Source: Streptomyces sp. NBC_01232
GTDB taxonomy: Bacteria > Actinomycetota > Actinomycetes > Streptomycetales > Streptomycetaceae
NCBI RefSeq assembly: GCF_035989885.1
Contig: NZ_CP108518.1
Coordinates: forward strand, 2,794,501-2,858,500
Reading direction: 5' to 3'
DNA length: 64,000 bases
The translations under genes were made by a program, and so were the position numbers. The stretch's first letter is position 1. Each line of letters starts with the position of its first letter. Below, piece after piece: positions 44,280 through 53,120 of the stretch. Under the pieces are notes generated by a model, which did not search any database, had not been told where the DNA came from, and was given only the letters and a program-made list of their open reading frames with translations.

Positions 44280-45056
44280 TCAGCCCCACTGCTCCAGGCC
44301 CAGCTTGATCACCAGCGCGCCCACCACCGTCAGCAGCACCCCGCGGACGAAGCCGCTGCCCTTCTTGAGCGCCATCCCGGCCCCGATCATGCCGCCGGCC
44401 AGGTTGAACACGGCCATCAGCGCGGCCAGCTGCCACAGCACCATGCCCTGGTAGGCGAACATCGCGAGCGCACCGCCGTTGGTGCAGCAGTTCACGATCT
44501 TGGCGGTGGCGGAGGCGGTGACCAGGTCGAGGTGGAGCAGCGCCGTGAGGGCGAGCACCAGGAAGGTGCCGGTGCCGGGCCCGATGAGGCCGTCGTAGAA
44601 GCCGATGCCCAGGCCCGCGAGCGCGATGGTCAGCAGCACCCGCTGCCGGCTGAGGGGCGTGGTCGAGGGGGCCGTGCCGAAGCCCGGCTTGAAGATCACG
44701 ACACCCGCGACGAACACGAGTACCACCATGATCAGCGGGCGGAGCGCGTCCTTGCTGATGCCGCCCGCGAGTGCGGCGCCGCCCATCGAGCCGGCGAGCG
44801 CGGCCAGGCCGATGCGGACGGCCAGCTTCACGTTCACCGGTGCCTTGCGGACGAACGTCACGGCCGCACCGGCGGTGCCGACGATGGCCACGGCCTTGTT
44901 GGTCCCGAGGACGGTGGCGGGGTGGGCGTTCGGCAGGCCGAGCAGGAGCGCGGGCAGGAGCAGCAGGCCGCCGCCGCCCACCACCGCATCGATCCAGCCG
45001 GCGGCCGCTGCGGCCACGCACAGGACGATGATCATGGTCGTTGATATGTCAGGCAC
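44280..45056 (-). CDS. TSUP-family anion permease (TauE/SafE-like)
   Basis: 258 aa with about eight membrane helices in two repeats. AGWIDAVVGGGGLLLLPALL starts the first and IGFYDGLIGPGTGTFLVLALT the second, both family hallmarks. Exports or imports sulfite, sulfonates or similar anions. Its place between sortase genes and the nitrite-assimilation region does not fix the substrate. Nitrite or sulfite is plausible given the siroheme enzymes nearby, but this is inference. Confidence 0.87.
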   Translation of the reverse strand: MPDISTTMIIVLCVAAAAAGWIDAVVGGGGLLLLPALLLGLPNAHPATVLGTNKAVAIVGTAGAAVTFVRKAPVNVKLAVRIGLAALAGSMGGAALAGGISKDALRPLIMVVLVFVAGVVIFKPGFGTAPSTTPLSRQRVLLTIALAGLGIGFYDGLIGPGTGTFLVLALTALLHLDLVTASATAKIVNCCTNGGALAMFAYQGMVLWQLAALMAVFNLAGGMIGAGMALKKGSGFVRGVLLTVVGALVIKLGLEQWG

Positions 45057-45092
45057 GGACCGACCCTATGGAGCGGTTGGGTGCAGTGACCA

Positions 45093-45371
45093 TCAATCTC
45101 CGGAAAGTTGTGCAAACGTTGAGCTTTGCCGGGCCGGCACCCGGTCCGGGGCCACCGGAGCCGCCGGGTCCACGGCCACCGTGAGCACGCTCGCGGCCAG
45201 CACGCTGACCGCCCCCAGCCCCGCCGCCAGCCGTCGTGCCGGCGGTACGGAGGCCAGCGCGGCGAGCACGGTCCGCACCGGCGAGGGGCCGCGCGGCTTG
45301 CGGTGCCGGGCGACCGCCGGAGCCTCGGCCCCGACGGGTACGGAGAGGGCGACGTGCAACGGGTGACGCAT
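45093..45371 (-). CDS. Small membrane protein downstream of a flavocytochrome gene
   Basis: 92 aa. A basic N-terminal half (ARHRKPRGPSPVRTVLAAL) precedes one hydrophobic helix (LAAGLGAVSVLAASVLTVAV). Not a family I recognise. GAGGAG-like sequence 9 nt upstream supports the ATG at 45371. It starts 49 bp after the flavocytochrome stop on the same strand, so it is probably cotranscribed and may help that redox protein in the membrane. Confidence 0.6.
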   Translation of the reverse strand: MRHPLHVALSVPVGAEAPAVARHRKPRGPSPVRTVLAALASVPPARRLAAGLGAVSVLAASVLTVAVDPAAPVAPDRVPARQSSTFAQLSGD

Positions 45372-45420
45372 GGGGCGGTGACTCCTCGGGGTAACGCGGG
45401 GGAACGCGGGGGAACGCGGT

Positions 45421-46731
45421 TCAGAAGCTGAAGCACTCGGAATGGATACGACCGGCCGGCACCCCGGCCCTCAGCAGCGCGGCCCGCGTCGCCCCGGCCA
45501 TCCCCGGCGGCCCGCACAGGTACACGTCGTGCTCGGTCAGGTCCGGCACCAGCGCGGCCAGCGCCTGCGGGGCCAGCGCCTGCGGGGCCAGCGGATCGTA
45601 GGCGGCGCCGGAGGGCCCGAGCAGGTAGTGCAGACCGGCCTGCCGCTCGGCGGCGATCGCCTCCAGCTCGGCCCGCAGCACCAGGTGCTCCTCGCCCCCG
45701 GCCCGGTAGAGCAGGGTGATGTCCCCGGGACCCCCGGGCAGCGTCTCGAACAGGGCCCGCATCGGGGTGATCCCGACCCCGCCCGCGATCAGCAGCACCT
45801 TGGGCCGCGTCCGCCGGGCGGCGGTGAGCGCGCCGAACGGCCCGGTCGCCAGCACCCGCGTCCCGGGGCGCAGCCGGCGGATCCGGCGGGAGTGGCCGCC
45901 GAGCCCCTTGACGGTGATCCGCAGGGCGTTCCCGCGGACCGGCGCGGACAGCGAGAACGGCAGGGCCGTGTGCCACAGCCGGCGCTGCAGGAACCGCCAA
46001 CGCAGGAACTGCCCCGGCTCCGCGCGCAGTTCCGCCAGATGCTGCCCGTAGACGACGACCGAGACCACCCCGGGCCCCTCGACCCGGACGTCCGCGACCC
46101 GCAGCGCGTGCCGCAGGGCCTGCCGTACGGGAACCACCACGCGGTACCAGACCAGCAGGACGGCGACCACGGTGTGGGCGAGCGCCCAGAACCAGGCGGC
46201 CGCGGCCAGATCGGGTCCGGCGAGCTGGTGCCCGAAGGCGAGGGCCGCGGCGAGGTAGACGAGCAGGTGCACCCCGCGCCAGGTTTCGTGCGGCACCCGG
46301 CGGCGTACCGCCCGGGCAGAAGTCACACCGACCGCGGCCAGGAGGACGGTCCCGGCCGCGGCGGCGGCGAGCGCGGGGTAACCGAGCAGCTCCGAGGCGG
46401 CGGAGACCACGTCGATTCCCTCGTGCACGGCGTAACCGAGCAGGGCGAAGAGCCCGTGCCCGAAGACGAGGAGCAGTACGTACCGGCCGCCGAAGGCGTG
46501 CCAGCGGGCGAGCCGGTCGGCGCCGACCCCGTGCTCGACGGCCGGCACCCGGGCCATCAGGAACAGCAGCACCAGCACCCCGTAACCGGCGAGCAGACCG
46601 GACAGGTGTGCCGCGGTGGCGAACAGTGCGTCGGGCCGGGCCGAGGGCCGCACCTGCGCCGCCCAGAGCAGGATCACCACCCCCGCACCGCCCAGCATCC
46701 CGCCCCTCACCCGCACCACCGCATCTCGCAT
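45421..46731 (-). CDS. Ferric-reductase-like membrane flavoprotein
   Basis: 436 aa. The N-terminal half has about six helices with His pairs (RWHAFGGRYVLLLVFGHGLFAL; WRGVHLLVYLAAALAFGHQL, in parts) suited to two b haems. The C-terminal half is an FAD domain (WHTALPFSLSAPV) and an NAD(P) domain (LLIAGGVGITPMRALFE ... DVYLCGPPGM). Passes electrons from cytoplasmic NAD(P)H across the membrane to Fe(III) or O2. Starts considered are ATG 46731 and GTG 46740. An 11-12 bp duplication gives PQALAPQALA. Divergent from the nitrite operon, sharing its upstream region. Confidence 0.85.
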   Translation of the reverse strand: MRDAVVRVRGGMLGGAGVVILLWAAQVRPSARPDALFATAAHLSGLLAGYGVLVLLFLMARVPAVEHGVGADRLARWHAFGGRYVLLLVFGHGLFALLGYAVHEGIDVVSAASELLGYPALAAAAAGTVLLAAVGVTSARAVRRRVPHETWRGVHLLVYLAAALAFGHQLAGPDLAAAAWFWALAHTVVAVLLVWYRVVVPVRQALRHALRVADVRVEGPGVVSVVVYGQHLAELRAEPGQFLRWRFLQRRLWHTALPFSLSAPVRGNALRITVKGLGGHSRRIRRLRPGTRVLATGPFGALTAARRTRPKVLLIAGGVGITPMRALFETLPGGPGDITLLYRAGGEEHLVLRAELEAIAAERQAGLHYLLGPSGAAYDPLAPQALAPQALAALVPDLTEHDVYLCGPPGMAGATRAALLRAGVPAGRIHSECFSF

Positions 46732-46839
46732 ACGGAGCACGCTAAGGGCGCCGGTGGCGGCTCCGATGATCCTTAAGGCGGCCTTGAGGAAGGCCTCACC
46801 GACCCTTAACCCCGGCGCTGAGGTCGGCGTTCCGTCCGG

Positions 46840-46866
46840 GTAACAGAGGCGATGCCGTGGGGAAAC
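46840..46866 (+). promoter_or_regulatory. GlnR-like box upstream of the nirB operon
   Basis: GTAAC-n6-GATGC-n6-GAAAC at 46840-46866 matches the GTnAC/GaAAc pentamer pattern of GlnR sites with exact 6-bp spacers. It ends 22 nt before the operon's first ATG, the same distance as the box upstream of nasA. Confidence 0.65.
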
Positions 46867-46888
46867 AGCGGCCGCGCACGCTCATGGC

Positions 46889-48172
46889 ATGACCTCGGAA
46901 AAGCGTGTGGTGGTGATCGGCGGCGGCCTCGCGGGCCTACGGCTCGCGCAGCGGCTCGGCCCGGCCGCGGCGGTGACCGTCCTCGGCGAGGAGACGCACG
47001 TGCCGTACAACCGGGTCCTGCTCGCCGAGGTCCTCGCGGGCCGGTACGCCCCCGAGGTGACCGCCCTGCCGGCGCCGGGCCCCGCGCTGCGGCGGGGGGT
47101 CCGGGCGGTGCGAGTGGACCGCACGGAGCGGGCCGTGCACTGCGACGACGGCACGGTGGCCGCGTACGACACCCTGGTGCTGGCCACCGGCTCGAACGCG
47201 GTGCTCCCGCCGCTGCGCGGGCTGTTCGAACCCGAGGGGCACACGCTCCCGGACGGTGTGCACGCCTTCCGCACGATGGACGACTGCCTGGCGCTCTCGG
47301 AGGCCGTGCGCCCCGGGGTCCGCGTGGTGGTGATCGGCGGGGGCCTGCTGGGCGTCTCGGCGGCCCGCGCGCTCGCCGCGCGGGGCGCACAGGTGGTCCT
47401 GGCACAGCAGGGCGAGCGCCTGATGGAACGCCAGCTGGACACCGAGGCCTCCGCGTTGCTGCACACCCACCTGACCTCACTCGGCGTGGAGATCCACACG
47501 GAATGCCGGGTCCGCGGCCTGCTCATCGAGCCTTCAGCCTCGCCGGCGTTCGATGCGCGGGGATCCGGGGGCGGCGCCCCCGGCCGCGGCGCCGCGCCCG
47601 CGCAACGGCGGGTCACCGGGGCCGAGCTCGCCGACGGCTACCGCCTCGAAGCCGACCTCGTCGTCCTCGCCTGCGGCGTACGCCCCCGCACGGGCCTCGC
47701 CCAGGCCGCCGGACTGGAGACCCGCAAGGGCATCGTGGTCGACGACCACCTCCGCACCAGCGACCCGGACATCCACGCCATCGGCGACTGCGCCGAACAC
47801 GCCGGCCAGGTGTACGGCCTCGCGGGCGCCGCCCTGGAGCAGGCCGACACCCTGGCCGCGTACCTCACCGGCGGGCCCGCGCAGTACATGGGCACCCGCG
47901 CCCTCACCCGCCTCACCCTCACCGCCGACGGGGACCGGTCCCTCGATCTCGCCGCCTTCGGCGAGACCACCCCGCTCCCCGGCGACGACGTGGTCCGCCT
48001 CGCCGACGCCACCCGCCGGACCTACCGGAAGGTCGTCCTGCGGGGCGACCGCCTCGTCGGCGGCGTGCTGCTCGGCGAGCTCTCCACGGTGGGGGCCCTC
48101 GCCCGCACCTGGGAGGGCGAGGAATCACCGCACGACCTGTTCCACCTGCTCACCGACGACGGAGGCCACTGA
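46889..48172 (+). CDS. NAD(P)H/FAD reductase of the nitrite-assimilation operon
   Basis: 427 aa. FAD motif VVVIGGGLAGLRLAQRL, NAD motif VVVIGGGLLGVSAARAL, and IHAIGDCAEHAGQVYGLA as the second FAD loop. It resembles the N-terminal half of NirB and nitrate-reductase-associated reductases (NasB), so it probably supplies electrons to NasA or NirB. Near residues 212-240 the family sequence is interrupted by an Ala/Gly/Pro-rich insert (EPSASPAFDARGSGG...) that matches a Streptomyces intergenic repeat inserted in frame. nirB starts 1 bp after its stop. Confidence 0.87.
   Translation: MTSEKRVVVIGGGLAGLRLAQRLGPAAAVTVLGEETHVPYNRVLLAEVLAGRYAPEVTALPAPGPALRRGVRAVRVDRTERAVHCDDGTVAAYDTLVLATGSNAVLPPLRGLFEPEGHTLPDGVHAFRTMDDCLALSEAVRPGVRVVVIGGGLLGVSAARALAARGAQVVLAQQGERLMERQLDTEASALLHTHLTSLGVEIHTECRVRGLLIEPSASPAFDARGSGGGAPGRGAAPAQRRVTGAELADGYRLEADLVVLACGVRPRTGLAQAAGLETRKGIVVDDHLRTSDPDIHAIGDCAEHAGQVYGLAGAALEQADTLAAYLTGGPAQYMGTRALTRLTLTADGDRSLDLAAFGETTPLPGDDVVRLADATRRTYRKVVLRGDRLVGGVLLGELSTVGALARTWEGEESPHDLFHLLTDDGGH
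47535..47609 (+). repeat. Intergenic-type repeat inserted in frame in a reductase gene
   Basis: About 75 bp closely matching the repeat at 52996-53046. Both run CAGCC(C/T)CGCCGGCG then a GCGCGGGG block and a CCGGGGG...CCCCC inverted arm, ending GCAACGG. Here it lies in a coding frame and is translated, adding about 25 residues to the reductase. Confidence 0.7.
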
Positions 48173-48173
48173 C

Positions 48174-50699
48174 ATGACCGAGCCCCTGCCCACGATCGTG
48201 CTCATCGGGCACGGCATGGTCGGCCAGCGCTACCTCGAAGCACTCGCCGAGCGCGGGGTCACCGCCACGCACCGGATCACCGTGCTCTGCGAGGAGCCCC
48301 GGCCCGCCTACGACCGCGTGCACCTGACCTCGTACTTCTCCGGCAGCACCGCCGAGGACCTCTCCATGACGCCCGCCGGGTTCATGGAGCAGCACGGCAT
48401 CGCCCTCCACCTCGACGACCCCGCCGAGAGCATCGACCGGGCCGCCCGTACCGTCACCTCCCGCTCCGGGCAGGTGTTCCCGTACGACGTCCTGGTGCTG
48501 GCCACCGGCAGCTATCCCTTCGTGCCGCCGGTGCCCGGCAAGGACGCTCCCGGCTGCTTCGTCTACCGCACCATCGAGGACCTTCTCGCCATCGAGGAGT
48601 ACGCGAAGACCCGGAGCTCCGGCGCGGTCGTCGGCGGCGGTCTGCTCGGGCTGGAGGCCGCCGGCGCCCTCCAGGGGCTGGGACTGGCCACCCGGATCGT
48701 CGAATTCGCCCCGCGCCTGATGCCCGTACAGGTCGACGAGGGCGGCGGCGCGGCCCTGCTGCGCACCATCGAGTCCATGGGCCTGACCGTCCACACCGGC
48801 GTCGGCACCCAGGAAGTGGTGGTCGGCGAGGACGGCCACGTCAGCGGAATGCGGCTCTCCGACGGCTCCACCGTCGACACCGACCTCGTCGTATTCTCCG
48901 CCGGCGTCCGCCCCCGCGACCAGCTGGCCCGCGAGGCCGGACTGAATGTCGGCGAGCGCGGCGGCATCGCGGTCGACGCCCGCTGCCTCACCTCCGACCC
49001 GCACGTCTACGCCATCGGCGAGTGCGCCCTCGCCGTCGACGGCCGTGTCTACGGGCTCGTCGCCCCCGGCTACGAGATGGCCGAGACCGCCGCCGACGAT
49101 CTGCTGGGCCGCGAAAAGGAGTTCACCGGAGCCGACCTGTCCACCAAGCTCAAGCTGCTCGGTGTGGACGTGGCCTCCTTCGGCGACGCCCACGGCGCCA
49201 CCCCGGACGCCCTCGACGTCGTCTGGTCCGACTCCCGCTCCGGCGTGTACAAGAAGCTCGTCGTCTCCCCCGACGGAGTCCTCCTCGGCGGGGTCCTGGT
49301 CGGCGACGCGGACTCATACGGCCTGCTGCGCCCGCTCACCGGAAGCGTCCCGCCCGTGGCCCCCGAGCAGCTGGTGCTGCCCGCCGGGGTCGGCGCGCCC
49401 GTCGCGCTCGGACCGTCCTCGCTCCCCGACGACGCGGTGATCTGCTCCTGCCACAACGTCACCAAGAAGGCCATCGCCGCCTGCGCCACCCTCCCCGAGG
49501 TCAAGAAGTGCACCAAGGCGGGCACCGGCTGCGGCAGCTGCGTCAAGGTGATCGGGCAGCTGCTCCCGGCCGCCGCCGACAAGGGACTGTGCGGCTGCTT
49601 CCCCTTCACCCGGGCCGAGCTCTACGAGATCGTCCGCACCCGCCGGCTGACCTCGTACCAGGAGATCCTCGACGGCCACGGCCGCCCCGAGGCCCGCGGC
49701 GGCGACGGCTGCGAGGTCTGCAAGCCCACGGTCGGCTCGATCATCGCCTCGCTCGCCCCGACCCTGGGCGCGAGCGGCTACGTCCTGGACGGGGAGCAGG
49801 CCGCCCTGCAGGACACCAACGACCACTTCCTCGCGAACCTGCAGCGCAACGGCTCCTACTCGGTCGTCCCGCGCATCCCCGGCGGTGAGATCACCCCCGA
49901 CAAGCTGATCGTGATCGGTGAGGTGGCCCGTGACTTCGGCCTCTACACGAAGATCACCGGTGGCCAGCGGATCGACCTCTTCGGCGCGAGCGTGGACCAG
50001 CTCCCGCGGATCTGGGCGCGGCTCGTCGACGCCGGGTTCGAGTCCGGGCACGCGTACGGGAAGGCCCTGCGCACGGTGAAGTCCTGCGTGGGGCAGACCT
50101 GGTGCCGCTACGGCGTCCAGGACAGCGTCCGGATGGCCATCGACCTGGAGCTGCGCTACCGGGGACTGCGCGCCCCGCACAAGCTCAAGTCGGCGGTCTC
50201 CGGCTGCGCCCGCGAGTGCGCGGAGGCGCAGAGCAAGGACTTCGGCGTCATCGCGACGGCCAGTGGCTGGAACCTGTACGTCGGCGGCAACGGCGGGGCC
50301 ACCCCGCGCCACGCGGACCTGCTGGCCCAGGACCTGTCGGACGCTGAACTGGTCCGGCTGATCGACCGGTTCCTGATGTTCTACATCCGCACCGCGGACC
50401 GGCTGGAGCGGACCTCCACCTGGCTGGACCGGCTGGAGGGGGGCCTCGCGCACCTGCGGGACGTGGTCGTGCACGACTCGCTCGGACTGTGCGCGGAGCT
50501 GGAGGCCCTGATGGCCGACCATGTGGCGCACTACCGGGACGAGTGGGCCGAGACGCTCGAGGACCCGGAGCGGCTGCGCCGGTTCGTGTCCTTCGTGAAC
50601 GCGCCCGGCGCGCCCGACCCGACCGTGAAGTTCGTCCCCGAGCGCGACCAGGTCAAGCCCGACCTGGCCGTTCTGACCATAGGAGGAGCCGTCCGATGA
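48174..50699 (+). CDS. nirB: Nitrite reductase (NADH), large subunit
   Basis: 841 aa. FAD/NAD domains come first (IVLIGHGMVGQRYLEAL; VVGGGLLGLEAAGAL), then a BFD-like [2Fe-2S] domain (CSCHNVTKKAIAACATL ... GTGCGSC), and a siroheme/[4Fe-4S] reductase half with ligands Cys638, Cys644, Cys678 and Cys682 (SCVGQTWC; SGCARECAE). Reduces nitrite to ammonium with six electrons from NADH in the cytoplasm. Forms an operon with the upstream reductase and with nirD (ATGA overlap). Confidence 0.95.
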   Translation: MTEPLPTIVLIGHGMVGQRYLEALAERGVTATHRITVLCEEPRPAYDRVHLTSYFSGSTAEDLSMTPAGFMEQHGIALHLDDPAESIDRAARTVTSRSGQVFPYDVLVLATGSYPFVPPVPGKDAPGCFVYRTIEDLLAIEEYAKTRSSGAVVGGGLLGLEAAGALQGLGLATRIVEFAPRLMPVQVDEGGGAALLRTIESMGLTVHTGVGTQEVVVGEDGHVSGMRLSDGSTVDTDLVVFSAGVRPRDQLAREAGLNVGERGGIAVDARCLTSDPHVYAIGECALAVDGRVYGLVAPGYEMAETAADDLLGREKEFTGADLSTKLKLLGVDVASFGDAHGATPDALDVVWSDSRSGVYKKLVVSPDGVLLGGVLVGDADSYGLLRPLTGSVPPVAPEQLVLPAGVGAPVALGPSSLPDDAVICSCHNVTKKAIAACATLPEVKKCTKAGTGCGSCVKVIGQLLPAAADKGLCGCFPFTRAELYEIVRTRRLTSYQEILDGHGRPEARGGDGCEVCKPTVGSIIASLAPTLGASGYVLDGEQAALQDTNDHFLANLQRNGSYSVVPRIPGGEITPDKLIVIGEVARDFGLYTKITGGQRIDLFGASVDQLPRIWARLVDAGFESGHAYGKALRTVKSCVGQTWCRYGVQDSVRMAIDLELRYRGLRAPHKLKSAVSGCARECAEAQSKDFGVIATASGWNLYVGGNGGATPRHADLLAQDLSDAELVRLIDRFLMFYIRTADRLERTSTWLDRLEGGLAHLRDVVVHDSLGLCAELEALMADHVAHYRDEWAETLEDPERLRRFVSFVNAPGAPDPTVKFVPERDQVKPDLAVLTIGGAVR

Positions 50700-51028
50700 C
50701 CGTGGAACTGAAGGTTGCGCAGGGCTGGCTGACGGTGTGCGAGCTGTCCTCGCTCACCCCCGGGCGAGGGGTGGCGGCGCTGCTGCCCGACGGGAGCCAG
50801 GCCGCGGTGTTCGTCGACCGTGCGGGGCGCCCGTACGCCATCGGCAACCAGGACCCCTTCACCGGGGCTCATGTGCTCTCGCGCGGGCTGGTGGGGACGG
50901 CCGGGGGCCGGCCCTTCGTGGCATCGCCGCTGCTGAAGCAGCGCTTCGACCTGGAATCGGGGCGCTGCCTGGACGACGAGGAGATGGCGGTCCGGACCTA
51001 CCCGGTGCGGACCGCCGTGACCTCGTGA
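50696..51028 (+). CDS. nirD: Nitrite reductase (NADH), small subunit
   Basis: 110 aa Rieske-type beta fold without the Cys-His cluster ligands, as is normal for NirD; the equivalent loops read IGNQDPFTGAHVLSRGLVG and FVASPLLKQRFDLESGRC. It helps NirB activity in an unknown structural way. ATG overlaps the nirB stop; AGGAGGAG precedes it. Last gene of the operon. Confidence 0.93.
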   Translation: MTVELKVAQGWLTVCELSSLTPGRGVAALLPDGSQAAVFVDRAGRPYAIGNQDPFTGAHVLSRGLVGTAGGRPFVASPLLKQRFDLESGRCLDDEEMAVRTYPVRTAVTS

Positions 51029-51046
51029 GTGCCCGCGGCGGTGTCG

Positions 51047-51454
51047 TCAGCTCTGGATCATGGACGGGTCCATCCACATGATCTCCCAGGTGTGGCCGTC
51101 GAGGTCGTCGAAGGCCCGGCCGTACATGACGCCGTGGTCCTGGGCGGGGCGGGGCTCGGTGGCGCCGGCCGCCAGGGCCCCGTCCACCAGCTCGTCGACG
51201 GCGGTGCGGCTCTCGGCGCTCAGACAGAGCAGCACCTCGGACGTCTTCGTCGCGTCCGCGATCTCCTTGTGGGTGAAGTCCTTGTAGCGGTCCTCGGCGA
51301 GGAGCATGGCGACGATGGTGTCGCTGATGACCATCGAGGCGCAGTTCTCGTCGGTGAACTGGGCGTTGAAGGAGTAGCCCAGCTTGCTCCAGAAGGTCTT
51401 GCTGGCCTCCAGGTCCTTGACCGGCAGGTTGACGAAGATCATGGTGGCGGACAT
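51047..51454 (-). CDS. VOC-superfamily (glyoxalase-fold) protein
   Basis: 135 aa. Two beta-alpha-beta-beta-beta modules: MIFVNLPVKDLEASKTFWSKLGY at the start, and VMYGRAFDDLDGHTWEIMWMDP at the end, where the metal-ligand Glu would be. This matches the small VOC proteins of the PhnB/YaeR-like kind that bind metals or antibiotics. Substrate unknown. Start at MSATMIFVN with AGAGAG upstream. It runs convergently with nirD. Confidence 0.85.
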   Translation of the reverse strand: MSATMIFVNLPVKDLEASKTFWSKLGYSFNAQFTDENCASMVISDTIVAMLLAEDRYKDFTHKEIADATKTSEVLLCLSAESRTAVDELVDGALAAGATEPRPAQDHGVMYGRAFDDLDGHTWEIMWMDPSMIQS

Positions 51455-51807
51455 CGAGGTCTCTCTTCTCTCGGATGCGGCTGCGTGCGGTGTGCGGTGT
51501 GCTGCTCGGTGCTTTCGAGGGGTAGACCCGGGGGCCCCCGGAAACTCATCGCTCCCCGCGAAGTTTTTTCGCACTCTCTTCCCTGACCCACGAAACCACA
51601 GGTCAGGAAGCTTCCACCGGGCGCAGCCGTCCAGGGTGGAACGTCCCGCGGTGTGCCGGCCACGCCGCTGCCGGGGTATTGAACGTCGAGCGGTCGCTCG
51701 TGCGTAATGAGGAGTTGGCGCTCCGGCTACTGGCGCCTCCTAGGTTCCTCGACGCGTGCGACCCCGCGTCCGACCGGCCGCGGGGCCTTCCTCCCACAGG
51801 AGTGACC
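51455..51807. other. 353-bp divergent intergenic region
   Basis: Holds the promoters of the VOC and DUF839 genes. The only marked structure is the palindrome GAGCGGTCGCTC at 51688-51699. TTGAAC (51679) and TAATGA (51705) look like promoter hexamers but their 20-bp spacing is poor. No gene seen. Confidence 0.45.
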
Positions 51808-52968
51808 GTGGAACGTCGTACCTTCCTGCGCGGCGCAGTGATCGGTTCGTCGGCCGCCGCCTTCGGCGGCACGTTGATGCACGGGGCCGCCTACGCCGCC
51901 CCCGCCCAGCCGGGTGCCGGGCCCTACGGGGCGCTCGGCGCGGCCGACGCCAACGGCATCATGCTCCCCAGCGGCTTCACCAGCCGGGTGATCGCCCGTT
52001 CGGGCCAGATCGTGAGCGGTACCTCGTACACCTGGCACAGCGCGCCCGACGGCGGTGCGTGTTTCGTGGACGGCTCGGGCTGGATCTACGTCTCCAATTC
52101 GGAGATCAACCCCTCCGGCGGCGCGAGCGCGGTGCGGTTCAATTCCTCCGGCACCGTCACCGGCGCCCACCGGATCCTCTCCAACACCCGGCAGAACTGC
52201 GCGGGCGGCAAGACCCCGTGGAACACCTGGCTGTCCTGCGAGGAGGTCGACCGCGGCTTCGTCTACGAGACCGACCCGTACGGGGTGAACGCGGCCGTGC
52301 AGCGCCCGGCGATGGGCCGCTTCAAGCACGAGGCGGCCGCGGCCGACCCGGTGCGCCAGGTCATCTACCTGACCGAGGACGAGACCAGCGGCTGCTTCTA
52401 CCGCTTCGTGCCGACGACCTGGGGCAACCTCTCCTCCGGCACCCTCCAGGTGCTGAAGGCCGGCACCGCCACCTCCGGTTCCTTCACCTGGCAGAACGTC
52501 CCGGACCCGGACGGCTCGCCGACCGCGACCCGCAGCCAGGTCTCCGGCTCGAAGAAGTTCAACGGTGGCGAGGGCTGCCACTACGCCAACGACACCGTCT
52601 GGTTCACCACCAAGGGCGACAACCGGGTCTGGCAGCTCAACCTCACGAACAACACCTACGAGCTGGCCTACGACGATTCGCTCGTGCCCGGCGGGGCGGC
52701 CCCGCTGACCGGCGTCGACAACGTCACCGGATCGTCGTACGGCGACCTGTACGTCGCTGAGGACGGCGGCAACATGGAGATCTGCGTGATCACCCCGGAC
52801 GACGTGGTGGCGCCCTTCCTGCGGATCACCGGCCAGTCCTCCTCGGAGATCACCGGCCCGGCCTTCTCGCCCGCCGGGAACCGGCTCTACTTCTCCAGCC
52901 AGCGCGGCACGACCGGCAGCTCGTCCGCCGGCATCACCTACGAGGTGACGGGCCCGTTCCGCGTTTAG
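51808..52968 (+). CDS. Tat-exported DUF839 (PhoX-like) protein
   Basis: 386 aa. A Tat signal opens the protein: ERRTFLRGAVIGSSAAAFGG with twin Arg and cleavage near AYAAPA at about 32. The DUF839 beta-propeller core has NTWLSCEEVDRGFVYETDP and MGRFKHEAAAADPVRQVIYLTEDE, which include the PhoX-like Cys/Glu metal region, and DLYVAEDGGNMEICV and GPAFSPAGNRLYFSSQRG. PhoX phosphatases are larger, so activity is not assured. AGGAG precedes the GTG at 51808. A Streptomyces intergenic repeat follows the stop. Confidence 0.85.
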   Translation: MERRTFLRGAVIGSSAAAFGGTLMHGAAYAAPAQPGAGPYGALGAADANGIMLPSGFTSRVIARSGQIVSGTSYTWHSAPDGGACFVDGSGWIYVSNSEINPSGGASAVRFNSSGTVTGAHRILSNTRQNCAGGKTPWNTWLSCEEVDRGFVYETDPYGVNAAVQRPAMGRFKHEAAAADPVRQVIYLTEDETSGCFYRFVPTTWGNLSSGTLQVLKAGTATSGSFTWQNVPDPDGSPTATRSQVSGSKKFNGGEGCHYANDTVWFTTKGDNRVWQLNLTNNTYELAYDDSLVPGGAAPLTGVDNVTGSSYGDLYVAEDGGNMEICVITPDDVVAPFLRITGQSSSEITGPAFSPAGNRLYFSSQRGTTGSSSAGITYEVTGPFRV

Positions 52969-52995
52969 AGCCCCACCCTCCCGGCCCCGCCCTTC

Positions 52996-53046
52996 CAGCC
53001 CCGCCGGCGCTTGAGGCGCGGGGGTCCGGGGGCTGGCCCCCGCAAC
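52996..53046. repeat. Streptomyces-type intergenic repeat
   Basis: CAGCCCCGCCGGCG, a GAGGCGCGGGG block and a GGGGGCTGGCCCCC inverted arm, between the DUF839 gene and the convergent regulator gene. I recall many near-identical copies in Streptomyces genomes. It matches the in-frame copy at 47535-47609. Confidence 0.75.
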
Positions 53047-53120
53047 GGTGCCCACCCGCACACGAGACCGCGCCCCGACGGGTACACCCCGCCGGGGCGC
53101 GGCCGCGGCCGCAGCCGCGT

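Noticed and set aside
51808..52968. Calling the DUF839 protein phoX
   Set aside because: Much shorter than characterised PhoX and not enough metal ligands could be confirmed by eye; no PHO box seen upstream.
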